Shown here: in pieces, positions 18,715 through 25,281 of the stretch
How the letters are laid out: every line of letters begins with the position of its first letter
Position numbering within the stretch: the stretch's first letter is position 1
Assembly: GCA_040397785.1 (NCBI GenBank)
Contig: JBBAVI010000024.1
Coordinates: 1 to 62,709 of the forward strand
DNA from: M3007 sp040397785
GTDB lineage: Bacteria; Bacteroidota; Bacteroidia; Chitinophagales; Saprospiraceae
Length of the DNA: 62,709 nt
Reading direction: 5' to 3'
Made by a program: the position numbers and the translations under genes
Notes under the pieces: model-generated
Seen by the model: the letters and a program-made list of their open reading frames with translations, nothing else
Told to the model about the DNA's origin: nothing
Databases searched by the model: none

Positions 18715-18819
18715 CGCACCATTTGGCGCACCACAGATTACCCAGGTTTACACAGATTTTATCCTAAAAATAAATAATCTGTGTAAATCGGGTTAACCTG
18801 TGGTGCGCTAAATGGTGCG
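18715..18819. repeat. 105-bp imperfect palindrome, 'CACAGATT' family
   Basis: Two arms of about 45 bp, CGCACCATTTGGCGCACCAC... and its inverted partner ending ...GGTGCGCTAAATGGTGCG, flank a 12-bp AT-rich centre with only a few mismatches. Words such as ACACAGATT are shared with the terminator region at 3190-3263. It follows the phosphodiesterase gene and may terminate it, but the size is far beyond what a terminator needs. Confidence 0.88.
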
Positions 18820-18913
18820 TTTTTGATAAAGGGGAAAAAATTCGATAAAAATTTACAACTTTTGCACTAAGTATTCAAAAGCCACGCGTCTTTACCAGTC
18901 TTTTCATCCCGAT

Positions 18914-19360
18914 ATGAACAAACACGACGATTTTTTGCACACCAACCCAGCGGCCACGCAGTTACATATTACCGATGAGGCCGAAGCCTGCGCCGCGGTG
19001 CTCTTTGCCTGTCGTCGTGCCGATGAAATTGATGGCGCACGTGGAAATGCTGCGTTTCGTACAACCCTGGAAACCCGCAATATTTTTATCGGTTATGATC
19101 CGTTGGTGTTAATTGAAACCGTCACGCGATATTTTGAAACGGCGGGCAGTCCAGCGGCCTTGATCAATGCAGCCATTGGTGCGATTCGCGAACAAACCCG
19201 TTTGCCCCTGTTTTATCAATGCCTGGATGTCATTTTAGCCGATGGCGTCGTTACCCCCCGCGAAGACAAAGTCGTGCAATACCTCAAAGGCAAATTTAAA
19301 GTCGAAGACGAAATGGTCTTTGAAGCGATGGATGTGCTGGTTGTGAAAAATTTGTTGTGA
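18914..19360 (+). CDS. TerB-like protein
   Basis: A 148-residue, probably cytosolic, all-helical protein. The second half carries the TerB-like acidic signature (FYQCLDVILADGVVTPREDKVVQYLKGKF at about 100-128), in which the ADGxVxxxE/D pattern forms a metal-binding site in TerB relatives. The start at ATG 18914 has no rival. It is separated from the Ro60-like gene by an assembly gap of unknown true size, so whether they form an operon cannot be decided here. TerB-like proteins occur in stress systems with vWA proteins; the specific role is unknown. Confidence 0.75.
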   Translation: MNKHDDFLHTNPAATQLHITDEAEACAAVLFACRRADEIDGARGNAAFRTTLETRNIFIGYDPLVLIETVTRYFETAGSPAALINAAIGAIREQTRLPLFYQCLDVILADGVVTPREDKVVQYLKGKFKVEDEMVFEAMDVLVVKNLL

Positions 19361-19408
19361 AATAAACCTTTAGATGCAAAGGTTCCCGATTTGTATTTCC
19401 AGTTTATA

Positions 19409-19508
19409 NNNNNNNNNNNNNNNNNNNNNNNNNNNNNNNNNNNNNNNNNNNNNNNNNNNNNNNNNNNNNNNNNNNNNNNNNNNNNNNNNNNNNNNNNNNN
19501 NNNNNNNN
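19409..19508. other. Assembly gap (100 N)
   Basis: Exactly 100 N, the conventional filler for a scaffold join of unknown length. Sequence may be missing between the TerB-like and Ro60-like genes. The 48 bp before it and the roughly 245 bp after it carry no gene; the latter is strongly AT-rich between 19509 and 19620. Confidence 0.98.
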
Positions 19509-19754
19509 TTCAATAGCGCTAAGTATGATTTTTTATTTTTAAATATTTAATTGATAATCAACGTTTTAATTCTTAGTAAAAAAATATTTTAAAAAAATTA
19601 TTTCAAATTTTTTTACTACGCAAGTCTATTGCGCAGTACCCTCGCCATCTTTGTTTCATCAAACGAAGCAATTCAGCAGTACATTATTTATTGTGATGCT
19701 TGGTTTGTCCTAATGTTAAAATGTAACCAACTCCTCATTCCTAACTCCTAACTC

Positions 19755-21284
19755 ATGTTTTTCAACAAAAAAGTAAAATCGCCAACAAAAACAATCAACC
19801 ATGCCGGAGCGTCTGCTTATAAAATGACGCCAGCGCAGGAATTGTACGCTGCGGTCGTTACGGCTACCTTGAGCGACAAGTTTTATGAAACGGGGAATGA
19901 GCGCTTATTGCGTTTGCGTGCGTTGGTGGCCCAAAATGATCCGATTTTTGTAGCCAAACTGGCCATTTATGCCCGTGAGCGCATGCACTTACGTTCCGTT
20001 CCGCTGGTGTTGGCCATAGAGTTGGCCAAAATACACCGCGGGGATGATCTGTTGAGCCGTTTGATCGGCCGCGTGATTCAGCGTGCCGATGAAATTACCG
20101 AAATGTTGGCATTTTATGCACAAGCCAATGAGCGCGATGGGGCCAAACAATTGAATCGGTTGTCGAAGCAGGTACAGAAAGGCCTTGTGATGGCTTTCAA
20201 TAAATTTGATGCGTTCCAATTTGCCAAATACGACCGCGATGGCGCTGCGGTAAAACTGCGTGATGCCTTGTTTTTGACGCACCCGGTTGCCAAAGATGCA
20301 GCGCAACAAGCGATCTTTAATCAAATTGCGACGGGTACTTTGGAAACGCCATACACCTGGGAAACCGAGTTGTCGGCTCTGGGGCAGCAACAATTTGCCA
20401 ATGAGGCAGAAAAAAAAGCGACTTTTTGTGTAAAATGGCAGGAATTGATCGACTCAGGCAAATTAGGATATATGGCCATGATGCGTAACTTACGCAATAT
20501 GCTGGAGGCACAAGTTTCCGGTGCGCACGTAAACAAAGTATGTAAGCAGTTGGCCGATCCGAAACAGGTAGCGCAATCCAAACAATTGCCTTTCCGATTC
20601 CTGGCGGCTTACCGCGAGTTGTTTCAAGTAGATTCGCCTAAAACGGCGGCTGTTATGCAGGCTTTGGAAGATGCCGTAATGGCGAGCACCGTGAATTTGC
20701 GCGGGTTTGATATGGATACGACCGTAGTGATTGCCTGCGACGTTTCGGGTTCGATGCAAAAGTCAATTTCGGCTAAAAGCAAGGTATTAAACTATGATAT
20801 TGGCTTGATGCTGGGGATGTTGTTGAAATCGAAATGCCGGAATGTGATCGCGGGGATGTTTGGCGATACCTGGAAAGTAATTCAGTTGCCAGGACGGAAT
20901 GTTTTATCGAACGTACAAGAGTTTTACCGTCGCGAAGGAGAAGTAGGGTACAGCACGAATGGGTATTTGGTGATCGCAGATTTGTTGAAACGCCAGGTTC
21001 CTGTGGATAAAGTAATGTTGTTTACCGATTGTCAATTGTGGAACAGTCAGGGAACCAATGAAACCTTGATGGGGTTATGGATGGACTACCGCAAGAAAAT
21101 TGCGCCCGATGCAAAATTGTATCTGTTTGACCTGGCTGGATTGGGGAATACGCCTTTCGACCTGCGTCAAGACCAAGGTGTAGCACTTATTGCGGGATGG
21201 TCAGATAAAGTATTTGAAGTACTGGACGCGCTGGAAAACGGCGAAACAGTGGTTGCGCTGATTGATGCGATAGAATTATATTAA
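19755..21284 (+). CDS. rsr: Ro60/Rsr orthologue (TROVE plus vWA RNA-binding protein)
   Basis: Bacterial counterpart of the Ro60 autoantigen: a ring-shaped protein that binds Y RNA and the 3' ends of misfolded RNAs and can partner with PNPase or RNase R. The 509 residues split into an alpha-helical HEAT-like TROVE ring (about 20-315: FVAKLAIYARERMHLRSVPL, LIGRVIQRADEITEMLAFY, SGKLGYMAMMRNLRNMLEA, KQLPFRFLAAYREL) and a vWA domain (about 325-505) with an intact MIDAS DVSGS at 329-333 and a downstream TDCQLWN. A pyrimidine-rich leader with CTCCTAACTCCTAACTC precedes the ATG. A structured RNA with a tRNA-like module begins 15 bp after the stop, which matches the known rsr-Y RNA arrangement and supports the call strongly. 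Confidence 0.92.
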   Translation: MFFNKKVKSPTKTINHAGASAYKMTPAQELYAAVVTATLSDKFYETGNERLLRLRALVAQNDPIFVAKLAIYARERMHLRSVPLVLAIELAKIHRGDDLLSRLIGRVIQRADEITEMLAFYAQANERDGAKQLNRLSKQVQKGLVMAFNKFDAFQFAKYDRDGAAVKLRDALFLTHPVAKDAAQQAIFNQIATGTLETPYTWETELSALGQQQFANEAEKKATFCVKWQELIDSGKLGYMAMMRNLRNMLEAQVSGAHVNKVCKQLADPKQVAQSKQLPFRFLAAYRELFQVDSPKTAAVMQALEDAVMASTVNLRGFDMDTTVVIACDVSGSMQKSISAKSKVLNYDIGLMLGMLLKSKCRNVIAGMFGDTWKVIQLPGRNVLSNVQEFYRREGEVGYSTNGYLVIADLLKRQVPVDKVMLFTDCQLWNSQGTNETLMGLWMDYRKKIAPDAKLYLFDLAGLGNTPFDLRQDQGVALIAGWSDKVFEVLDALENGETVVALIDAIELY

Positions 21285-21298
21285 AAATTTGAACAAAT

Positions 21299-21433
21299 GG
21301 TGTCGTAGAAAAGAGATACTTCATTCGGATGACGGGGTCGTGGGTTCGAGTCCCACCGCGCTGACGAACATAACATTAATTTCGGCGCGTAGCTCAGACG
21401 GCAGAGCACGATATTCTTTTTTCGCTTTTTACC
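21299..21433 (+). ncRNA. Y RNA (YrlA-like) with circularly permuted tRNA mimic
   Basis: The RNA can be folded by eye. A basal stem joins GGT (21299-21301) to ACC (21431-21433), and an upper stem joins GAAAAGAGATA (21308-21318) to TATTCTTTTTTC (21412-21423) with 11 pairs and one bulged base. Above it sits a tRNA-like module in permuted order. First comes a T arm, GTGGG-TTCGAGT-CCCAC (21340-21356). Then comes an acceptor-like 8-bp stem, CGCGCTGA (21357-21364) with TCGGCGCG (21382-21389), closed by a 17-nt loop. After TA comes a D arm, GCTC-AGACGGCA-GAGC (21392-21407). Bacterial YrlA Y RNAs are known to mimic tRNA this way and to sit beside rsr. A normal tRNA is excluded because the T half precedes the D half and there is no anticodon loop. 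Ends are approximate. Confidence 0.85.
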
Positions 21434-21445
21434 CGTTTGTTTTTT

Positions 21446-21482
21446 AAAAAAGCCTCCTTTCGTTTGATTGGGGGCTTTTTTT
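21446..21482 (+). terminator. Intrinsic terminator of the Y RNA
   Basis: A 12-bp stem (AAAAAAGCCTCC with GGGGGCTTTTTT, one G-U pair) with a 12-base loop is followed by a T run. It ends the rsr/Y RNA transcription unit just before the ruvX promoter. Confidence 0.88.
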
Positions 21483-21522
21483 GTTTTTGCAGCCTAGTCC
21501 TTCATTTCTGCGAAGATAAACC

Positions 21523-21530
21523 TACCTTTG
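21523..21530 (+). promoter_or_regulatory. -7 element TACCTTTG directly before ruvX
   Basis: A full TAnnTTTG match ends only 7 bp before the ruvX ATG at 21538. With a start point 4-7 bases after the motif the mRNA would have almost no leader, so ruvX may be translated from a leaderless message. No TTG is seen at -33. Confidence 0.6.
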
Positions 21531-21537
21531 CACCCTT

Positions 21538-21954
21538 ATGGCGCGCATCCTGGCAATTGATTACGGATTAAAACGGACAGGTATTGCTGTCACCGACCCG
21601 CTGAAAATTATAGCGAGCGGCCTGACAACCGTGCCGACCCCGGAACTGTTCGATTTTTTGCTGCAATACTGCAAAAATGAGGACGTGGAGTGTTTTGTGG
21701 TAGGTTTGCCGTTGTATCCAGACGGAAACCCGGCCCAAATTGCGCCTGCGGTGGACAAATTTGCCGAGCAATTGCGCAAACTTTTTCCAGAAATACCCGT
21801 TGTGCGACAGGATGAACGCAATACGTCGAATGATGCTAAAAAGATTATTCTGAACAGTGGCATCAAGAAACAAAAACGTCGAGACAAAGCGCTGGTGGAC
21901 AAAGTAGCCGCTGCCCTGATTCTCGAACAATACATGGAGGAACATTTTTGGTAA
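21538..21954 (+). CDS. ruvX: Putative Holliday-junction resolvase / pre-16S rRNA nuclease YqgF
   Basis: A 138-residue RNase H-fold nuclease implicated in pre-16S rRNA 5' maturation and possibly in Holliday junction cleavage. The family signature is complete: AIDYGLKRTGIAV at 6-18 with the metal-binding Asp8, VGLPLYPDGN, VRQDERNTS and the C-terminal RRDKALVDKVAAALILEQY. Length and spacing are typical. It appears to start a housekeeping unit with def, whose ATG is 54 bp downstream. Confidence 0.93.
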   Translation: MARILAIDYGLKRTGIAVTDPLKIIASGLTTVPTPELFDFLLQYCKNEDVECFVVGLPLYPDGNPAQIAPAVDKFAEQLRKLFPEIPVVRQDERNTSNDAKKIILNSGIKKQKRRDKALVDKVAAALILEQYMEEHFW

Positions 21955-22008
21955 GATAACGGGCCGCTTGTTTGCACCACAGCCCGGCAACACGCAAGGA
22001 GTCGATTT

Positions 22009-22569
22009 ATGATATTACCCATTTTTGCCTACGGGCAACCTGTTTTAAAAAAAATAGCGGCGCCCATCACGCCAGATTACCCCGAACTCGAAACCCTCAT
22101 CGCAAATATGTGGGAAACGATGTACCATGCCGATGGTGTGGGCATTGCGGCACCCCAAATTGGGTTGGCGATTCGCTTGTTTGTCATTGATACTGAGCAA
22201 ATTGACCGCAAAAATGACGAACAAAAAGGCTTCAAACGGGTGTTTGTCAATGCCCAGATGGTGGAAGAAAGCGGTCAGCCCTGGAATTATGAAGAAGGCT
22301 GCCTGAGTGTGCCTAACATCCGTGGCGATGTGGAACGGCCCGATACCATTCGCCTGCGCTGGCAGGATGAAAACTTTGTGGAATACGAAGAAACATTCAA
22401 TGGTATTAATGCCCGTGTGATTCAGCACGAGTACGACCATATTCAAGGTGTGTTGTTTACCGAATTGCTGAAGCCGCTTAAAAAACGTCTGGTGCAACGC
22501 AAACTGGAGGATATCCGGGTTGGAAAGGTGAATACGGATTATAAAATGCGGTTTTTTGTGTCGCGTTAA
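22009..22569 (+). CDS. def: Peptide deformylase
   Basis: Removes the formyl group from nascent N-terminal methionine. All three family motifs are intact in the 186-residue protein: GVGIAAPQIG at 43-52, EGCLSVP at 96-102 (metal-binding Cys98) and HEYDH at 140-144 (His140, Glu141, His144). The ATG at 22009 gives the standard MILPIFAYGQPVLKK start. It lies after ruvX and ends at a strong bidirectional terminator shared with glyA. Confidence 0.96.
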   Translation: MILPIFAYGQPVLKKIAAPITPDYPELETLIANMWETMYHADGVGIAAPQIGLAIRLFVIDTEQIDRKNDEQKGFKRVFVNAQMVEESGQPWNYEEGCLSVPNIRGDVERPDTIRLRWQDENFVEYEETFNGINARVIQHEYDHIQGVLFTELLKPLKKRLVQRKLEDIRVGKVNTDYKMRFFVSR

Positions 22570-22595
22570 TGCGGATTTAGTGGGTATAAAATTCA

Positions 22596-22637
22596 AACAC
22601 CCTTCCTGTGCAGCATCCAATGTGCAGGAAGGGTGTT
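22596..22637. terminator. Bidirectional terminator between def and glyA
   Basis: A perfect 13-bp stem (AACACCCTTCCTG at 22596-22608 with CAGGAAGGGTGTT at 22625-22637) separates two convergent genes. The T run is weak on both sides. Confidence 0.75.
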
Positions 22638-22664
22638 ATGATAAACCCCAAAAAGCGGGGAGAA

Positions 22665-23930
22665 CTATCCGTAAAGTGGGAACCGCTCCATATACTGGTT
22701 AATTTCTTTGCGTACGCTGAGGATCCGCGCAGCATCGGTGGGGTTGCTCAATACGGTATCGATCCATTCCACAACCTGGCGACAATCCTGTTCTTTGAAG
22801 CCACGGGTGGTGATAGCCGCTGCGCCTACCCGAATACCGGAAGTGGTCATCGGCGGCTGCGGATCGAACGGAATCATGTTTTTATTGACCGTGATATCGG
22901 CTTCCCCGAGGGCGTGGTCGGCTACTTTTCCCGTTACATTTTTTGAACGCAAATCCAAGAGCATCATGTGGTTGTCGGTACCGCCGGAGATGATGTCGTA
23001 TCCGCGTTGTACAAATTCGTGTGCCATGGCTTGTGCATTGTAAATAACCTGTTGGCTGTACACTTTGAAAGCCGGATCGAGCGCTTCGCCGAATGCGATG
23101 GCTTTGGCGGCAATTACATGCTCCAAGGGACCGCCTTGCGTACCCGGAAATACACCGCTGTCGAGGATGGCCGACATCATGATCGGTGCGCCTTTTTTGG
23201 TGGTACGTCCCCAGGGGTTTTCAAAATCTTTACCCATTAAAATGATGCCACCGCGTGGGCCGCGCAGGGTTTTGTGGGTGGTGCTCGTTACGATATGTGC
23301 GTGCGGAATCGGGTCGTTGAGCAATTTGGCGGCAATCAAACCGGACGGATGGGCAATATCGGCTAGCATCAAAGCGCCTACCTGATCGGCAATCTGGCGG
23401 AAACGTGCAAAATCCCAGTCGCGCGCATACGCGGAAGCGCCGCAAATGACCAGTTTAGGCTGCTCGCGCAAGGCGATAGCCTCCACTTTATCCATGTCGA
23501 TCAAGCCGGTTTCCTGTTCTACGCCATAAAACGATGGGCTGTACACTTTGCCAGAGAAATTGACAGAGGAGCCGTGCGACAGGTGGCCACCATGCGCGAG
23601 GTCGAAACCCAATATTTTATCGCCGGGTTGCAGGCAGGCGATGAAAACAGCCGCATTGGCTTGTGCGCCAGAGTGGGGTTGTACATTGGCATACGCCGCA
23701 CCAAACAGGGCTTTGACCCGGTCGATGGCGATTTGTTCCACCTGGTCGACGATTTCGCAGCCGCCGTAGTAGCGTTTGCCGGGATAGCCCTCGGCGTATT
23801 TGTTGGTCAGGCAAGTGCCCATGGCGGCCATTACTTGCGGACTGGTGAAATTTTCGGAAGCAATGAGTTCGATGCCGCGTTGTTGGCGCTGCAACTCTTG
23901 TTGAATGAGGTCGAATATTGGATCTTGCAT
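22665..23930 (-). CDS. glyA: Serine hydroxymethyltransferase
   Basis: PLP enzyme interconverting serine and glycine with tetrahydrofolate, the main source of one-carbon units. From the ATG at 23930 it has 421 residues, normal for the family, beginning MQDPIFDLIQQELQRQQRGI and followed by ELIASENFTSP, TNKYAEGYPGKRYYGG, and the PLP lysine in TTTHKTLRGPRGG (about residue 229). A 72-residue in-frame extension upstream is read from intergenic palindromic sequence and is rejected. TACTTTTG on the minus strand lies at 23973-23980. Confidence 0.96.
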   Translation of the reverse strand: MQDPIFDLIQQELQRQQRGIELIASENFTSPQVMAAMGTCLTNKYAEGYPGKRYYGGCEIVDQVEQIAIDRVKALFGAAYANVQPHSGAQANAAVFIACLQPGDKILGFDLAHGGHLSHGSSVNFSGKVYSPSFYGVEQETGLIDMDKVEAIALREQPKLVICGASAYARDWDFARFRQIADQVGALMLADIAHPSGLIAAKLLNDPIPHAHIVTSTTHKTLRGPRGGIILMGKDFENPWGRTTKKGAPIMMSAILDSGVFPGTQGGPLEHVIAAKAIAFGEALDPAFKVYSQQVIYNAQAMAHEFVQRGYDIISGGTDNHMMLLDLRSKNVTGKVADHALGEADITVNKNMIPFDPQPPMTTSGIRVGAAAITTRGFKEQDCRQVVEWIDTVLSNPTDAARILSVRKEINQYMERFPLYG

Positions 23931-23972
23931 GGTATGGAAAGACAGGTGAAACAGTAGCCCGAAAGGCGGCCA

Positions 23973-23980
23973 CAAAAGTA
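23973..23980 (-). promoter_or_regulatory. Putative -7 element TACTTTTG for glyA
   Basis: A minus-strand match to TAnnTTTG, 43 bp before the glyA ATG. No clear -33 TTG. Confidence 0.5.
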
Positions 23981-24034
23981 GCCATTTCGGCTGGAAATAT
24001 TTCATGGGGAAAAAAATTGTACGGGCGGGTCGCG

Positions 24035-24060
24035 TACGGACAGGTCGCGACCTGTCCGTA
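24035..24060. repeat. Perfect 26-bp palindrome
   Basis: TACGGACAGGTCG is followed immediately by its exact reverse complement. A related GTACGGGCGGGTCGCG precedes it at 24019-24034. It lies in the divergent space between glyA and an exported-protein gene, so it is not a terminator for either. It could be a regulator site or a REP-like element. Confidence 0.9.
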
Positions 24061-24153
24061 CATTGCTCGCATTCATTTAGGCAATTTTCAAGTTTTGGAA
24101 CAATAATATAATATAAAATCACCAGCACACGCCGCAATGCCCCCAAACTGAAT

Positions 24154-24161
24154 TATTTTTG
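24154..24161 (+). promoter_or_regulatory. Putative -7 element TATTTTTG before an exported-protein gene
   Basis: TATTTTTG fits TAnnTTTG and ends 4 bp before the ATG at 24166, so this would be another leaderless message. No -33 element seen; moderate to low support. Confidence 0.35.
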
Positions 24162-24165
24162 GGCG

Positions 24166-25281
24166 ATGAAATACCCACTCCTCCTTTTTGCCGCACTGGT
24201 ACTTACCCTACACTGCCATTCGAGCGCAGGCCCTACCACCATCATCCCGGCTTTTTATTTTTGGCAAACCGATTCCGATTATATCAGCCATAATTTTGTG
24301 GAAAAACTCGGCGTCCAAAAAATCTTCCTGCGCCTGTTTGATGTGGCCTGGGATGGACAAAAACCGATTCCCGCCGGACCGTATCGCGGTGATTTTGGCT
24401 ATCCTGATACTGAAATGATCCCCGTGGTGTTTATCACCAACGAAACCATGCAGCACCTCGATTCTTCGGGTTGTGTGGATTTGGCAACGCGCATTTCCCG
24501 AAAATCGAAGGCCATGTTGCGCCGGATGGAAAGTTCTATGCGCACGAGCAACCGTTGGGACCTGGTGTTTGCTGATTCCGCCTTAAGTGAGACGCAACGG
24601 GAAGATAGTTTGGTCCGTTCCGGCAATGCCTGGCTACGCAACATCCGGCATTTTCAAATAGATTGCGACTGGACGGCCTCCACCCGCGCCCGGTATTTTT
24701 ACCTGCTTGAACAACTGCAGGCGCTCAATCCGGAGTGGACATTTTCCTGCACCATTCGCTTGCATCAATATAAAAATCCGGAAAAAACAGGGGTTCCGCC
24801 GGTAAAAAGCGGCATACTCATGTGTTACAATGTGGATGACTTGAAAGATCCCGCCACTGAAAATTCTATTTTCAATTATAACGAGACCCGCAAATACCTG
24901 CAAAACGCGCCGAAATACCCCATGCCGCTCGATGTGGCTTTACCCGCCTTTCGTTGGGGCGTATTGTTCCATCTCAATCAGTTTCAATGCATTATCCCGG
25001 ACAACGCCCTGGGGCCTGCTACGATGGAGCGCCTGGAAGCGATTGATAAAACGCATTTCCGTGCGCGCATGGATTTCACCCTCAACGACCATTTTATCCG
25101 GGAAGGCGATATCGTGCGGATGGAAGAAGCCGACGATCAGGAACTTTTACAAACCATCCAATTGTTGCGCACACAAAGCCTCGCCCAACCCCTCACCGTG
25201 TCCTTTTTTCATTTGAATTCCAGCCTCAACGAAGATGAAACAATTCCGAAATTTCAAAAAATACTTGCTGCTTTTAATTAG
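24166..25281 (+). CDS. Exported protein of unknown function
   Basis: A 371-residue protein that I do not recognise. The N-terminus (MKYPLLLFAALVLTLHCHSS) is a signal peptide; a cysteine at residue 17 could be lipidated, though the preceding His is atypical for a lipobox. The body contains a pattern reminiscent of TIM-barrel glycan enzymes (IPAFYFWQTD, HFQIDCDWTASTRARYFYLL, KSGILMCYNVDDLKDP, LPAFRWGVLF), with acidic residues at strand ends, but no family can be named. Its 3' end overlaps the next gene by 47 bp, a strong sign that both are cotranscribed and translationally coupled. Confidence 0.7.
   Translation: MKYPLLLFAALVLTLHCHSSAGPTTIIPAFYFWQTDSDYISHNFVEKLGVQKIFLRLFDVAWDGQKPIPAGPYRGDFGYPDTEMIPVVFITNETMQHLDSSGCVDLATRISRKSKAMLRRMESSMRTSNRWDLVFADSALSETQREDSLVRSGNAWLRNIRHFQIDCDWTASTRARYFYLLEQLQALNPEWTFSCTIRLHQYKNPEKTGVPPVKSGILMCYNVDDLKDPATENSIFNYNETRKYLQNAPKYPMPLDVALPAFRWGVLFHLNQFQCIIPDNALGPATMERLEAIDKTHFRARMDFTLNDHFIREGDIVRMEEADDQELLQTIQLLRTQSLAQPLTVSFFHLNSSLNEDETIPKFQKILAAFN

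Noticed and set aside
21330..21413. A tRNA gene after rsr
   Set aside because: T arm and D arm are present but in reverse order and with no anticodon loop; the 3' acceptor strand runs into the 5' strand through a 17-nt loop. Position next to rsr fits a Y RNA better than a scrambled tRNA.
22665..24146. Longer GlyA reading frame with 72 extra N-terminal residues
   Set aside because: The extension crosses the 26-bp palindrome and the glyA promoter and has no family similarity; ATG 23930 gives the normal protein length.
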